A DNA stretch of 64,000 nt, taken from NCBI GenBank assembly GCA_910586705.1, contig CAJUJK010000007.1, positions 96,972 to 160,971 of the forward strand, given 5' to 3'. The notes beneath the pieces were generated by a model. It did no database searches and was not told where the DNA came from. It was given only the letters and a program-made list of their open reading frames with translations. Source of the stretch: an uncultured Lachnospiraceae bacterium. Its GTDB lineage: Bacteria; Bacillota; Clostridia; Lachnospirales; Lachnospiraceae. Made by a program: the position numbers and the translations under genes. Below are positions 44,462 through 53,237 of the stretch, piece after piece (position 1 is the first letter of the stretch; every line of letters starts with the position of its first letter).

Positions 44462-45544
44462 ATGGTTTCGATCTCTGTATGTATCATTGGAAAAAACGAA
44501 GAAGAAAATATTGAAAAATGTCTGGAGCCGCTCACCCACTATCCTTTTGAGATTATCTATGTGGATACCGGCTCCACCGACCGCACAAAGGAGCTTGCCG
44601 CAAAATATACGGACAAAATCTACGACTTTACATGGATCGGTGACTTTTCCGCCGCCAGAAACTTCTCTCTGGAAAAGGCAAGCCACAACTACGTTCTCGT
44701 CTTAGACTGCGACGAACATCTGACCGCACTGGATCTGGACGGTCTTTGCGAGGCGATTGAAACGCATCCCCGGAACAGCGTGGGACAAATTTTGCGGAAG
44801 AGTTTCTCTGACTCCCATTACCGCAAGGAGTATTCACTGGAACTGGTTGACCGGCTCTTTCACAAACGCACTTTTCACTATATCTATCTGATCCACGAGC
44901 AGGTGGCGGACTTAAAGACCGGTCGTACCGATTACGAGCGCTACGAAATACCCGTGGAAGTGGACCATGTAGGCTATGTGGGCACCCTTGATGAAAAGCG
45001 CCGGAAAGCGGAGCGCAACAACGCCCTCCTCTTCAAGGAAATGGAGCGCGACCCAACCGAACCCTACTTTCCCTTTCAGGTAGCGCAATCCTACAACCTG
45101 ATCGACGACTTTGAAAACGCTTACATCTATTATAAAAAGGCATTTGAGCTGCCTCTGCTTATGGAAAACGAGTGGGTGCATGTGATGGCAAATAACTTCA
45201 TCAACGTTATGGTGCAGACCGGAAGAGCCGAGGAGGCCTTAGCGCTCTACACCCCGGTCTATGAGGACTACGCGCACAGCCAGCAGTTCCTGTGCAGCTT
45301 TGGCGCCCTCTATCTGAATCAGGATCCGCCCCAGCCCCTGAAGGCGATGATGGAATTTGTGAAAGCGTTACAGTGCACACCTGAATCCGAGTCCGAAGAT
45401 TACAGCGGCATGGCACTGTTCAGCATGGGCTTTGCCAACGAACTTCTGGGCAATCTCCCTGCCGCCGCTTCCTTTTTAGAGAAAGCGGCAGCAAAGGGCT
45501 ATCCGCTGGCGCTTGAAAAACTGGAAGAGCTGAGAAACATGTAA
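44462..45544 (+). CDS. GT2 glycosyltransferase with C-terminal TPR-like repeats (3)
   Basis: The 360-residue protein has SISVCIIGKNEEENIEKCLE, YVDTGSTDRTKE, IGDFSAARNFSL and DCDE, then TPR-like repeats ending in EKAAAKGYPLALEKLEEL. The start is 2 bases after the stop of copy 2, so the two are translationally linked. Slightly different acceptor pockets could let the enzymes add successive sugars. Confidence 0.88.
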   Translation: MVSISVCIIGKNEEENIEKCLEPLTHYPFEIIYVDTGSTDRTKELAAKYTDKIYDFTWIGDFSAARNFSLEKASHNYVLVLDCDEHLTALDLDGLCEAIETHPRNSVGQILRKSFSDSHYRKEYSLELVDRLFHKRTFHYIYLIHEQVADLKTGRTDYERYEIPVEVDHVGYVGTLDEKRRKAERNNALLFKEMERDPTEPYFPFQVAQSYNLIDDFENAYIYYKKAFELPLLMENEWVHVMANNFINVMVQTGRAEEALALYTPVYEDYAHSQQFLCSFGALYLNQDPPQPLKAMMEFVKALQCTPESESEDYSGMALFSMGFANELLGNLPAAASFLEKAAAKGYPLALEKLEELRNM

Positions 45545-45561
45545 GAAAGAACGGTGATAAT

Positions 45562-46611
45562 ATGATTCCAATTTCCGTATGTATCATCACAAAAAATGAG
45601 GCGGAATATTTGCAGAAATGTCTGGAAGCCTTGAAACCCTATCCCTTTGAGATCGTGGTGACAGACACAGGCTCCGGGGATAACTCTCTGGAAGTTGCCA
45701 GACAATATACAGATCTTGTCTATGAATTTGCGTGGATAGACGATTTCTCCGCCGCCAGAAATTTCTGTATCAGCCATGCCTCGCACAATACCATCCTCTC
45801 TCTGGACACCGACGAATTTCTCCGTCCGCTGGACTGGGAAGCGCTGCAGAAAGCTCTGGAAGAGCATCCGAAAAGTCTCGGCGCCATAGAGCTGTTCAGC
45901 CACTTTGATGTGGACGGGGAAGCCAGACAGCAGGTCGTGCGTCTGGAGCGGCTCTTTAACAGACGCCATTATCATTTTGTCAATCCGGTGCACGAGGTTC
46001 TGGTTCCCCTTGGCAACATGAAGCCCACCTCCTACGAGGCGCCGGTTTCCGTGGATCACGTAGGCTATCAGGGATCGCCGGAAAGGCTGAGAGAAAAAGC
46101 GGAGCGCGATATTTCCCTGCTCCGCGCAGAGATTGACGCCGATCCCGGAAACCCCTATCTCTACTTTCAGCTCGGACAGAGTTATATGTTAATGAGGGAC
46201 GAAGAAAACGCGCTCGTGTGGTTTCGTCAGGCCATGAAGCTGCAGCCTGCGCCCGGCGCGGACTACACACTTGTCCTTCTCTGTAACTATGCAGGTATTC
46301 TTCTGGACAATGGTCTGGTGGAGGAGGCTGCCGGTATTCTTTCCTACCGGGATTCCTTCGCGGACAATAAGGACTTTCTCTGTCTGTCCGGGCGTATCTA
46401 CCTGTACATGGGACAGCCCATCAAGGCGCTGCCCGAGTTTGTACAGGCGCTGAGCGCCCCCAGATACAGTCTTGTGAACCCTTATGCGCCCAGTTATTAC
46501 ATCGGTCTCATCTATGAAATGTTCGGTAAACAGGAAATCGCCCGCACCCACTACAAAAACTGCGACAGCTATCCGCCCGCTGTGGAAGCGATGAAGCGGT
46601 TGGACTCCTGA
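45562..46611 (+). CDS. GT2 glycosyltransferase with C-terminal TPR-like repeats (4)
   Basis: The 349-residue protein has PISVCIITKNEAEYLQKCLE, VTDTGSGDNSLE, IDDFSAARNFCI and the metal site DTDE, where the other copies have DCDE. It is the most divergent of the four. The C-terminal repeats include NPYLYFQLGQSYMLMRDEE. It ends 17 bases before the strong terminator shared with flagellin. Confidence 0.88.
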   Translation: MIPISVCIITKNEAEYLQKCLEALKPYPFEIVVTDTGSGDNSLEVARQYTDLVYEFAWIDDFSAARNFCISHASHNTILSLDTDEFLRPLDWEALQKALEEHPKSLGAIELFSHFDVDGEARQQVVRLERLFNRRHYHFVNPVHEVLVPLGNMKPTSYEAPVSVDHVGYQGSPERLREKAERDISLLRAEIDADPGNPYLYFQLGQSYMLMRDEENALVWFRQAMKLQPAPGADYTLVLLCNYAGILLDNGLVEEAAGILSYRDSFADNKDFLCLSGRIYLYMGQPIKALPEFVQALSAPRYSLVNPYAPSYYIGLIYEMFGKQEIARTHYKNCDSYPPAVEAMKRLDS

Positions 46612-46627
46612 CTCTGCCTATGCGCGA

Positions 46628-46659
46628 AAAAACCCCCATCCTTTCGGATGGGGGTTTTT
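46628..46659. terminator. Bidirectional terminator between GT2 cluster and fliC
   Basis: AAAAACCCCCATCC (46628-46641) and GGATGGGGGTTTTT (46646-46659) form a perfect 14-bp stem with loop TTTC and T-runs on both strands. It ends both the GT2 operon and fliC. Confidence 0.92.
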
Positions 46660-46690
46660 GATAGTTTCACTTGTAATTCGCCTACAGCGA

Positions 46691-47764
46691 TTAGCCAAGT
46701 AAGGACAGTGCCAACTGGTTGCCCTGATTTGCCTGAGACAGCATGGATGTACCAGCCTGCTGTAAGATATTGTTGTTGGAGTACTGAACCATCTCCGTAG
46801 CAATATCCGTATCGCGGATCTCTGCCTCTGCGGACTGCGTATTCTCTACGATGTTGTCCAAGTTGTTGATGGTGTGCTCCAGACGGTTCTGGATAGCACC
46901 AAGGTCGGATCTCTGAGCAGATACGATCTGCAGAGCGCCCTTGATGAATGCGTTCAGGGAGTTGAAATCCTGAGTCGTAGCAACAGTCTTCGGATCACCA
47001 CCTACCAGATTCTGGAAGGTCTTAACCAGAGCTGTAGCAACGCTAGACTGCATAGCAACCATCTTGTAGCCACCGTTTGCAACGGTAGAGCTGGACTGAA
47101 CAGAGCTGGAAGATGTAGTACCCTGAATGGTCTTCGCAGCGCCCTGAACAGAGTAGCTGGTTGTCTGAACATTGGTAGAAGATACATTCAGTGCATTGTA
47201 GGTGATAGCGCCGTACAGCTTACTGTCTTCGGACTTACCACTCTCCCAAGTACCGATGTAAGTAGCCAGAGCTGTCATGCTCATGTTCTTGATGGAGATG
47301 TCGATGTGCTGACCTGCCTCTGCACCTACCTGAATGCCCTTGATGAACTTACCATCTAACAGGTTCATCTCGTTGAAGGTTGTGGTACTCTGTACACGGT
47401 CAACCTCACTCATCAACTGAGCGATCTCAGCCTGGATGGATGCACGATCGGAAGTGGTAAGGGTACCGTTCTCACCCTTAACTGCCAGCTCGTTCATTCT
47501 CTGGAGCATATCCTCAACTTCGTTCAGAGCGCCTTCTGCGGTCTGTACTACGCTGATACCATCCTGAGCGTTAGCGGAAGCCTGTGTAAGACCTCTTACC
47601 TGTCTTCTCATCTTCTCGGAAATGGAGAGACCTGCTGCATCATCTGCTGCACGGTTGATCTTGTAACCGGAAGATAACTTCTCTGTGGACTTAGCCTGAG
47701 AAGCTGTGGTCAGTCCTAACATTCTGTTAGAGTTCATCGCTGTAATGTTGTGTTTTACTATCAT
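46691..47764 (-). CDS. fliC: Flagellin
   Basis: The protein has 357 residues. The N-terminal D0/D1 helix region (MIVKHNITAMNSNRMLGLTT, then LSSGYKINRAADDAAGLSIS) and C-terminal region (EIRDTDIATEMVQYSNNNIL to LALSLLG) are canonical. The central domain is short and has a Ser/Thr-rich stretch at about residues 194-228 (TTSSSSVQSSSTVANGG) that could carry O-glycans. It forms the filament after export. It is transcribed from a SigD promoter and its leader carries a CsrA-type hairpin. Confidence 0.96.
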   Translation of the reverse strand: MIVKHNITAMNSNRMLGLTTASQAKSTEKLSSGYKINRAADDAAGLSISEKMRRQVRGLTQASANAQDGISVVQTAEGALNEVEDMLQRMNELAVKGENGTLTTSDRASIQAEIAQLMSEVDRVQSTTTFNEMNLLDGKFIKGIQVGAEAGQHIDISIKNMSMTALATYIGTWESGKSEDSKLYGAITYNALNVSSTNVQTTSYSVQGAAKTIQGTTSSSSVQSSSTVANGGYKMVAMQSSVATALVKTFQNLVGGDPKTVATTQDFNSLNAFIKGALQIVSAQRSDLGAIQNRLEHTINNLDNIVENTQSAEAEIRDTDIATEMVQYSNNNILQQAGTSMLSQANQGNQLALSLLG

Positions 47765-47772
47765 ACTATATT

Positions 47773-47804
47773 CCTCCTTGAATTTTTTGCGGCATCCTTG
47801 CCGC
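47773..47804 (-). promoter_or_regulatory. CsrA-type binding hairpin and ribosome site in the fliC leader
   Basis: In the mRNA GCGGCAAGGATGCCGC (47789-47804) forms a 6-bp stem with AGGA in the loop, the classic CsrA target. The ribosome site AAGGAGG (47773-47779) holds a second GGA. The arrangement matches the two-site CsrA control known for the Bacillus hag leader. csrA and fliW are encoded in this window. Confidence 0.75.
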
Positions 47805-47894
47805 CTTTTTGTTTTGTGGCTCTGCCTCCGTCCCGTCCGCTGACATCGGCTCTGCCACTGACTTCAAGTAAATGTTTTACTTTACTTGTATTAT

Positions 47895-47921
47895 ATATCG
47901 GTGGGAATCCGATATACTTTA
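47895..47921 (-). promoter_or_regulatory. SigD promoter of fliC
   Basis: TAAA (47918-47921), a 15-base spacer and ACCGATAT (47895-47902) match the SigD/sigma-28 consensus TAAA-N15-GCCGATAT at all but one base. The leader is about 120 bases. Confidence 0.85.
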
Positions 47922-47961
47922 GTCCCTGAGAAAAAATTTTTCAAATTTTTTCTCAGGGACT
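47921..47961. terminator. Long terminator between the fliD operon and fliC
   Basis: A perfect 19-bp stem (47921-47939 and 47943-47961) with a 3-base loop and A/T-rich flanks lies 3 bases after the stop codon of the chaperone gene. Its base touches the -35 element of the fliC promoter. Confidence 0.88.
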
Positions 47962-47964
47962 TTT

Positions 47965-48441
47965 TTACTTCTTGTTATCGTAGAACTGCGGGTCTACATA
48001 GTTTAAACGGTTCATATTATTATAGTAGTTCTGGCTCGCCTTCATCTTGGAAGTCGCCTTGCCGATCTGCTGCCTGCTCTTCTTGAACTGCTTCTCCGCC
48101 TGCATCTTATTGCGCATTCTGGCGGCATTGATACCCACCACTTTCTCTGTGATCTCGGCAATCAGTTCCTGCATCCGTCTGATTTCCCCGCGGTATGCCA
48201 GCTTGTTTTCAATCAGTTCCTCCCTAATTCTATCATACACCGCCTCGAAACCCTCGTCGAGAAGTTCCAGCTTCTGCGCCAGTTCTCCCATCCTGTCCGC
48301 GGAAACATCAAGCGCCTCCATATCCAGTACCTCCTGCTTAAACAGGGTTTCCTGCGCCTCATTCTCCTTTATGATCTCATCGAGAATCCGGCTTTTCTTC
48401 TCCAGACTCTCCACCAGAACCTGTGCACTACTCAGACCCAT
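47965..48441 (-). CDS. Flagellar export chaperone-like coiled-coil protein (FliT/FlgN position)
   Basis: The 158-residue protein is almost wholly helical with heptad-like stretches (VESLEKKSRILDEIIKENEA, then LAQKLELLDEGFEAVYDRI). It has no signal or membrane segment. It follows fliS by 12 bases in the flaG-fliD-fliS operon, where FliT, the chaperone of FliD, is usually encoded. The assignment rests on position and shape rather than a clear motif. Confidence 0.6.
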   Translation of the reverse strand: MGLSSAQVLVESLEKKSRILDEIIKENEAQETLFKQEVLDMEALDVSADRMGELAQKLELLDEGFEAVYDRIREELIENKLAYRGEIRRMQELIAEITEKVVGINAARMRNKMQAEKQFKKSRQQIGKATSKMKASQNYYNNMNRLNYVDPQFYDNKK

Positions 48442-48453
48442 ACCGCCACCTTT

Positions 48454-48834
48454 CTACGCATGCTGGTTGTTTTTCCGCATGACTTCCTTCCATGTATCCC
48501 GGACACTTCTCAAATGGGTGTTCACTTCCTCCAGAATCGCCGTGTCCTTCCTGATATTTGCCTGAAGCAGCCGTTCAAGGAGATACACATAAATCCGATC
48601 AAAATCCTCTGCCACCGGATACTTGTGATCCAGTGTATTGCGGAATTCCTCGATAATACGCTGCGTTTTCTTAATGTTCACATGCGCCTTCTCAATTTCT
48701 CCATGTTCTATGGAAACGATGGCGATATTGCAGAACTTGATCGCCCCTTCATAGAGCATCAGCGTCACCTCCGCCGGGGAAGCTGTCAAAATTTTATTGG
48801 TTGTATATTCCGCAAAGGGATTACGTGCCGGCAT
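48454..48834 (-). CDS. fliS: Flagellin export chaperone FliS
   Basis: The 126-residue helical protein starts with the FliS pattern NPFAEYTTNKILTASPAEVTLMLYEGAIKF and ends in LEEVNTHLRSVRDTWKEVM. It binds the C-terminal end of flagellin in the cytoplasm and keeps it from polymerising before export; in Bacillus it also links to FliW and CsrA. It lies 42 bases after fliD. Confidence 0.94.
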   Translation of the reverse strand: MPARNPFAEYTTNKILTASPAEVTLMLYEGAIKFCNIAIVSIEHGEIEKAHVNIKKTQRIIEEFRNTLDHKYPVAEDFDRIYVYLLERLLQANIRKDTAILEEVNTHLRSVRDTWKEVMRKNNQHA

Positions 48835-48876
48835 AGCTTTTCTCCTCCTTGATCCTACCTGCCTTTATGATACACA

Positions 48877-51354
48877 TCAGCCGCCGAACAGACTCGAAAG
48901 CGAGCTGTTCTTGGATTCCAGCTTGGAAAGCGCGACCTCCATAGCCGAGAACTTCGCATACCACTTATCCATATAATCGTTCAGTTTCTCTTCCTGCTCC
49001 TTGATCTTCTTCGTGTAATCGTCATAGTCCTCTTTCATCTTCTTGTCATTGTAGACGGTGAGGGCGCTGCTCATCTTCGTCGGGGACATCTTATCCGCGA
49101 TCGTGTCGTGCAGCTTGTTGGTCAGACCCACGAAGAACTCCGTCACAGCATCAGGATCCGTTTCAATCATGCCGTCCAGACTGGGCTTCCCGGCCTCGGG
49201 CTGCCAGCTGAGCGGATCATCCTTATTCCCAAGAATATGGTAAGCATTGCGCTCATTGTCCTTCGCCTTGAAATAGCTCTGGGTCTCGATACCGAAATCA
49301 GCGAGGGACATGGTCTTGCCGCCGATATTCATGGTCATCATCATATCCATTCTCAGAGCGGCGGATACATCGCTCAACGTGGAATCCCTGCGCAGCAGGG
49401 AATCTTTGATCTTCTTCTCCCACTCCTCGATCTCGGTCTCAGTCAGCGCTTCCTTCTCCTCCGCGAGAAGCGGATCGTACCCCTTGGAAGACTCCGCGTT
49501 GTAGAGCGCATCCATCTCGTTCATCAGATCGCTGTACGCCGTGATGAAGTCCTTGATCATGTTATAAACGCCTTCCGTATCCGTCTTGGTGGATATGGTA
49601 ACGTCCTTATCCGTCTCCTCAAGCGCCGTGATGGTCATGCCGTTCACAGACAGCGTGTCGGTGGAAGATGTGTAGGTAACGCCGTCCACTTTAATCACGG
49701 CATCTTCGCCCGAAACCTTGGTTCCGCTGTTCTTCTCGTCTCCAAGCTGCTTCTTCAGCTCGGGGTCGGTGATCTCAAACGATCCGTCAGCCTTATGCTG
49801 CACCTTGCCCATCATCTTCTGCGCTTCGATAACCCTCTTGTCAAATTCCTTGGCAACCTCCTGCGCCGTAATGCCTCTTCCGTCCCCGACCTCTACCTCT
49901 TCATAGATTATGTTATCCGGATCCGTATCATCCTTCACTATTTTTTCTTTGTAGGTCTTTGTCTCTTCATCGTAAGAGAAACGCGCGTTGTTCGCATCGA
50001 TCTTCGCCTGATTGTCAGCCTTCTCAGTCAGGTTCTTGTCAAACGCACTGTAAACGCTGTAAACCTCTTTCGCCTTATCAATCTCGGACTGCTTCTTGCT
50101 GACAGCCTCGGAAGCCGCCGCGACATCTGCCTCTGCCGCATCCACGTCAGCCTGTGTCACGCCTGCAACTCCGTTTTCAAGGTCTTCCTTTTTCTGCTTC
50201 AGCGCATCCTGCTTCGCCTTGAGATCATCCTGCAGATCCTTCAGCTCCTGTGTCATACCGGGCGTCTTAATCACAGGATTTCCATCCGCATCAACCTTGG
50301 GTGTTCCGTCCGCTTCCTTTTCCTGCTCGCCGTAAATCTTGTTATACAGCGCTTCTCCCGCGGCTTTTATCTCCGCCAGATCGGAGGGATCATTGATATC
50401 CCATGTGCTGTCATAGCCATCCATGTAAGCCAGATAATCGCTGTATTTTCCGTCCTCGTTCGCCATGATCTCCGCGAAGGTTTCCAGATTCTTCTTGTTG
50501 GCTTTATCGCAGGTCTCATTCGCCTTCTGCAGCTTTTCGTTCTCCGCCTTCATCGCCTGCAGACGCTTCAGCGTTTCCTCCTTGATCAGATTCTTGTAAG
50601 AATCCGTATAATTCGCAAACGAGTAGGACGGTGAATCCCCTGTGATATCAACGTTTACATATTTCGACCAGACGTCATACTGACCGCCTTCTGCCGTCAG
50701 CGCTTTCAGATCCGTAGCGGACATAAGCTTCAGCGTCTGCAGGGCTGCCGTTCCTCCCGCATCATTTCCTGTCAGGAAGAAATCTCCTTCCTTGCCGGAC
50801 GCCCATGAATTGAGATAAATACGCTGGTTATCCTGATCAAAGGTTGCCTTCAGCGCCGTGTTATCCTCAATCGCCTTCACGAAGTCATTGATCTTCATGT
50901 TCTCATTGACGTCGATATCCACAAAATTGCCCCCGGAATCGCTGAGCCGGATGCTGCCGGAACCACTGAATCCAAGCTGCTTCAGGGTGGCATGACCTGT
51001 ATAATGCGTATTCCCCTTCGCCAGACTGCCGCTGGTCAGAGCCGCCTGTCTGGAAAGCTGCTCCACAGACACCTTGCGGGAGCCGTCCACCGTGCCCCCC
51101 ACAACCTTAATGGCGTTGGGATTGGACACCACCGTCTTTTTCTTCATATAGGAAGACTGCAGACGCATATCGTCCAGCTTCTGATAAAAGCTGTAAATCT
51201 TCGTGTTCAGGGACTTCCACGCGTCCTGTTTCCACGACAGCTTCTTCTGCTCTTTTACCAGCTTGTTTTTCTTATAGCTCTGAGCCGAAGCCAGCTCATT
51301 GATAATACTCTCGGTGTCAAGTCCCGAGTACATACCCGTAATTCTGATAGCCAT
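48877..51354 (-). CDS. fliD: Flagellar filament cap protein FliD, unusually long
   Basis: The protein has 825 residues, far more than the usual 450-700. The N-terminal FliD_N region (RITGMYSGLDTESIINELAS) and C-terminal cap helices (IKEQEEKLNDYMDKWYAKFS, then SSLSSLFGG) are typical. Residues of about 255-480 form an added lysine/glutamate/alanine-rich coiled coil (for example DDLKAKQDALKQKKEDLENG and AEADVAAASEAVSKKQSEID). It caps the growing filament outside the cell; the extra domain would project outward. Confidence 0.93.
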   Translation of the reverse strand: MAIRITGMYSGLDTESIINELASAQSYKKNKLVKEQKKLSWKQDAWKSLNTKIYSFYQKLDDMRLQSSYMKKKTVVSNPNAIKVVGGTVDGSRKVSVEQLSRQAALTSGSLAKGNTHYTGHATLKQLGFSGSGSIRLSDSGGNFVDIDVNENMKINDFVKAIEDNTALKATFDQDNQRIYLNSWASGKEGDFFLTGNDAGGTAALQTLKLMSATDLKALTAEGGQYDVWSKYVNVDITGDSPSYSFANYTDSYKNLIKEETLKRLQAMKAENEKLQKANETCDKANKKNLETFAEIMANEDGKYSDYLAYMDGYDSTWDINDPSDLAEIKAAGEALYNKIYGEQEKEADGTPKVDADGNPVIKTPGMTQELKDLQDDLKAKQDALKQKKEDLENGVAGVTQADVDAAEADVAAASEAVSKKQSEIDKAKEVYSVYSAFDKNLTEKADNQAKIDANNARFSYDEETKTYKEKIVKDDTDPDNIIYEEVEVGDGRGITAQEVAKEFDKRVIEAQKMMGKVQHKADGSFEITDPELKKQLGDEKNSGTKVSGEDAVIKVDGVTYTSSTDTLSVNGMTITALEETDKDVTISTKTDTEGVYNMIKDFITAYSDLMNEMDALYNAESSKGYDPLLAEEKEALTETEIEEWEKKIKDSLLRRDSTLSDVSAALRMDMMMTMNIGGKTMSLADFGIETQSYFKAKDNERNAYHILGNKDDPLSWQPEAGKPSLDGMIETDPDAVTEFFVGLTNKLHDTIADKMSPTKMSSALTVYNDKKMKEDYDDYTKKIKEQEEKLNDYMDKWYAKFSAMEVALSKLESKNSSLSSLFGG

Positions 51355-51374
51355 TGTCGTCTCCTCCTAACTGT

Positions 51375-51872
51375 CTATCTCTTTTCATCCACAAGGATAC
51401 CAGCCATCTCCCAGATTCTGGCGATCATGTCAAGGGTTTTCTCCGGCGGGAACTCCTTAATGACTTCCTTCGTCTCCTTATCCATGATCTTGATCATAAT
51501 TCTGTTGGTGTCCTCGTGAACGCCAAAAACAGCCTCTTCGTTGCTGTTATTGATCTTTCTGTTCATCTCCGCGATCGCTTTTTTAAGCTGTTCGGACTGC
51601 TGCTGCGCCTGCTTGGTGTTCGCCTGCTGCTGGGTCTGCGCATTCGCCTGCTGCTGGGTCTGCGTGTTCGCCTGCTGCTGGCTTCCTGCTTCTGCGCCGC
51701 TCTTCTCGTCCTCCGGCTGCGGTCTCGTCACGGACGCGGTCGTCTCATCGACATTGACCGTCTGCCCATCCTCCGGAACTTCCGTGTTCACCGGTGTCAC
51801 TACCTGCTGGGGTTTGGATGTCGCCTGTGCCTGATAAGTCATGACACTGTTTAATGGTTCAATTGTTGCCAT
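51375..51872 (-). CDS. flaG: FlaG family protein
   Basis: The protein has 165 residues from the ATG at 51872, with GGAGGTGA 6 bases upstream. A disordered N-terminal half contains glutamine-rich tandem repeats (QTQQQAN units at about 72-95, also seen as DNA repeats near 51600-51690). The C-terminal FlaG domain runs from NRKINNSNEEAVFGVHEDTN to IARIWEMAGILVDE. FlaG limits filament length. It is the first gene of the operon and follows a SigD promoter. Confidence 0.88.
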   Translation of the reverse strand: MATIEPLNSVMTYQAQATSKPQQVVTPVNTEVPEDGQTVNVDETTASVTRPQPEDEKSGAEAGSQQQANTQTQQQANAQTQQQANTKQAQQQSEQLKKAIAEMNRKINNSNEEAVFGVHEDTNRIMIKIMDKETKEVIKEFPPEKTLDMIARIWEMAGILVDEKR

Positions 51873-51970
51873 CGTCAATCACCTCCGTGTGATATTTGTA
51901 AAAAATTATGGAATCGTCTCACGATAACGCCCGCCGCAGGCGTGCAGACAGACGCAATCTCTTGTATTCT

Positions 51971-51997
51971 ATATCGGAAAAAACCCGCAAAAATTTA
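51971..51997 (-). promoter_or_regulatory. SigD promoter of flaG-fliD-fliS
   Basis: TAAA (51994-51997), a 15-base spacer and TCCGATAT (51971-51978) match the SigD consensus except at one base. It is about 100 bases before flaG. Confidence 0.82.
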
Positions 51998-52033
51998 GAA
52001 TAACCGAAAAAATAGTTGAATTAATTTTAAAAT

Positions 52034-52062
52034 TTGAAATCGCGCCCTGTTTCCTATATAAT
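52034..52062 (+). promoter_or_regulatory. Housekeeping-type promoter of the right-hand glycosyltransferase operon
   Basis: TTGAAA (52034-52039) and TATAAT (52057-52062) are 17 bases apart and diverge from the flaG SigD promoter, about 40 bases before the GT4 start codon. Confidence 0.7.
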
Positions 52063-52103
52063 ATTCCCATCATGTCAAATACACAGATTGGAGACCCAAG
52101 TCC

Positions 52104-53237
52104 ATGAACAAATACAAAATGTGCGTGATCCCTGCCTCTCCGCTGGAAAACGTGCAGCTCTTAAAAGACCGCGTCATTTTCCCCTACGTCTGTTACCGCA
52201 CGTTCGGGGAAAGCCTGCGCCTCGTGACAAAATGTACGGGAGACTATCCCTATCTGTCCTATCTGGAAGGGGCGGATCTGGTTCCCCTGCCGGAGGACCA
52301 GCCTCACATGGAGGCTGCGGTCCGCTATTTGTCCGGGCACGCCGGAGAGATTGATCTCCTCTTTCTCTTTGGCGCGAGGGGCGAATATATGGAACTTACC
52401 CGCACCTACAAGTCCCTGCGCCCCGACGGCATCATCTATCTGAAACTGGATACCAACATCGACTGGGCAAACGCCCTGCCGCTGTCCCATAAACCTTTTG
52501 CCGACTTTCTGCGAAACTGCGATATCATCAGCTGCGAGACAAGAAGGCTTCAGTCCCTTCTCTATAAAAAATGGCAACGTCCCGTGGAGTACATACCCAA
52601 CGGGGTCTATTACCCCCTCTATCCCGGGGCTTCCGATGTCCGCTTTGAGGAAAAGGAAAATATCATTCTCACGGTGGGAAGGCTGGGTGACATCCAGAAA
52701 AATTCGCTGCTATTGCTGTACGCATACGCGCTGGCTTTCCCACAGTTTGACGAGCCATGGGATCTTGTCATGGTTGGAAGCGTCACGCCCGAATTTCAGG
52801 CGGACTGCGAGGACTTCTGCAGGCGTTTTCCACCTCTGGCTCCCCATGTCCATCTGACCGGGAATATCGCGGACAAACACACGCTTCATCAATACTACAG
52901 AAGGGCGAAAATTTTTGCCCTGCCTTCCCGGGCGGAGGGCGGAAGTCCCAATGTATTCTCGGAAGCCGCTGTTTACGGCTGCACTGTCGTTACCACCGGT
53001 GTGGACGCCGCGCCGGATATGACAGACAACGGGCGTGTCGGCAGGATTTCCCCGGATATCGAAGACTTTGACGGCTTCGCCAGAGAGCTTGCCGCGGTGT
53101 GTCTCGACCCTGCTTATCTGGCACGCAACTTTCACGATATGCGGACTTATATCAAAGAATTTTTCGACTATGAACGGCTGGCAGCCCGGTTGCAGATACT
53201 GGTGGAACTGCAGGCGTCAAAAAGGAGGCAGAAATGA
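52104..53237 (+). CDS. GT4 family glycosyltransferase
   Basis: The 377-residue soluble two-domain (GT-B) enzyme shows a donor-site region with VEYIPNGVYYPLYPG, ILTVGRLGDIQKN, and LPSRAEGGSPNVFSEAAVYG, where the two Glu of the E-x7-E motif are seen. It is divergent from flaG and is the first of three plus-strand genes. The last 4 bases overlap the next gene. Retaining transfer of a sugar, probably to a flagellin glycan, is inferred. Confidence 0.87.
   Translation: MNKYKMCVIPASPLENVQLLKDRVIFPYVCYRTFGESLRLVTKCTGDYPYLSYLEGADLVPLPEDQPHMEAAVRYLSGHAGEIDLLFLFGARGEYMELTRTYKSLRPDGIIYLKLDTNIDWANALPLSHKPFADFLRNCDIISCETRRLQSLLYKKWQRPVEYIPNGVYYPLYPGASDVRFEEKENIILTVGRLGDIQKNSLLLLYAYALAFPQFDEPWDLVMVGSVTPEFQADCEDFCRRFPPLAPHVHLTGNIADKHTLHQYYRRAKIFALPSRAEGGSPNVFSEAAVYGCTVVTTGVDAAPDMTDNGRVGRISPDIEDFDGFARELAAVCLDPAYLARNFHDMRTYIKEFFDYERLAARLQILVELQASKRRQK

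Noticed and set aside
49108..50634. Long plus-strand reading frame of over 500 codons opposite fliD
   Set aside because: It is an antisense shadow of a G+C-rich gene with strong domain evidence. It has no known domain, and its His/Arg/Leu-rich composition is typical of reverse-frame translation.
51600..51690. Tandem repeat as a phase-variation site in flaG
   Set aside because: The unit length of 21 bases (QTQQQAN) keeps the frame, so copy changes would alter length but not switch the gene off.
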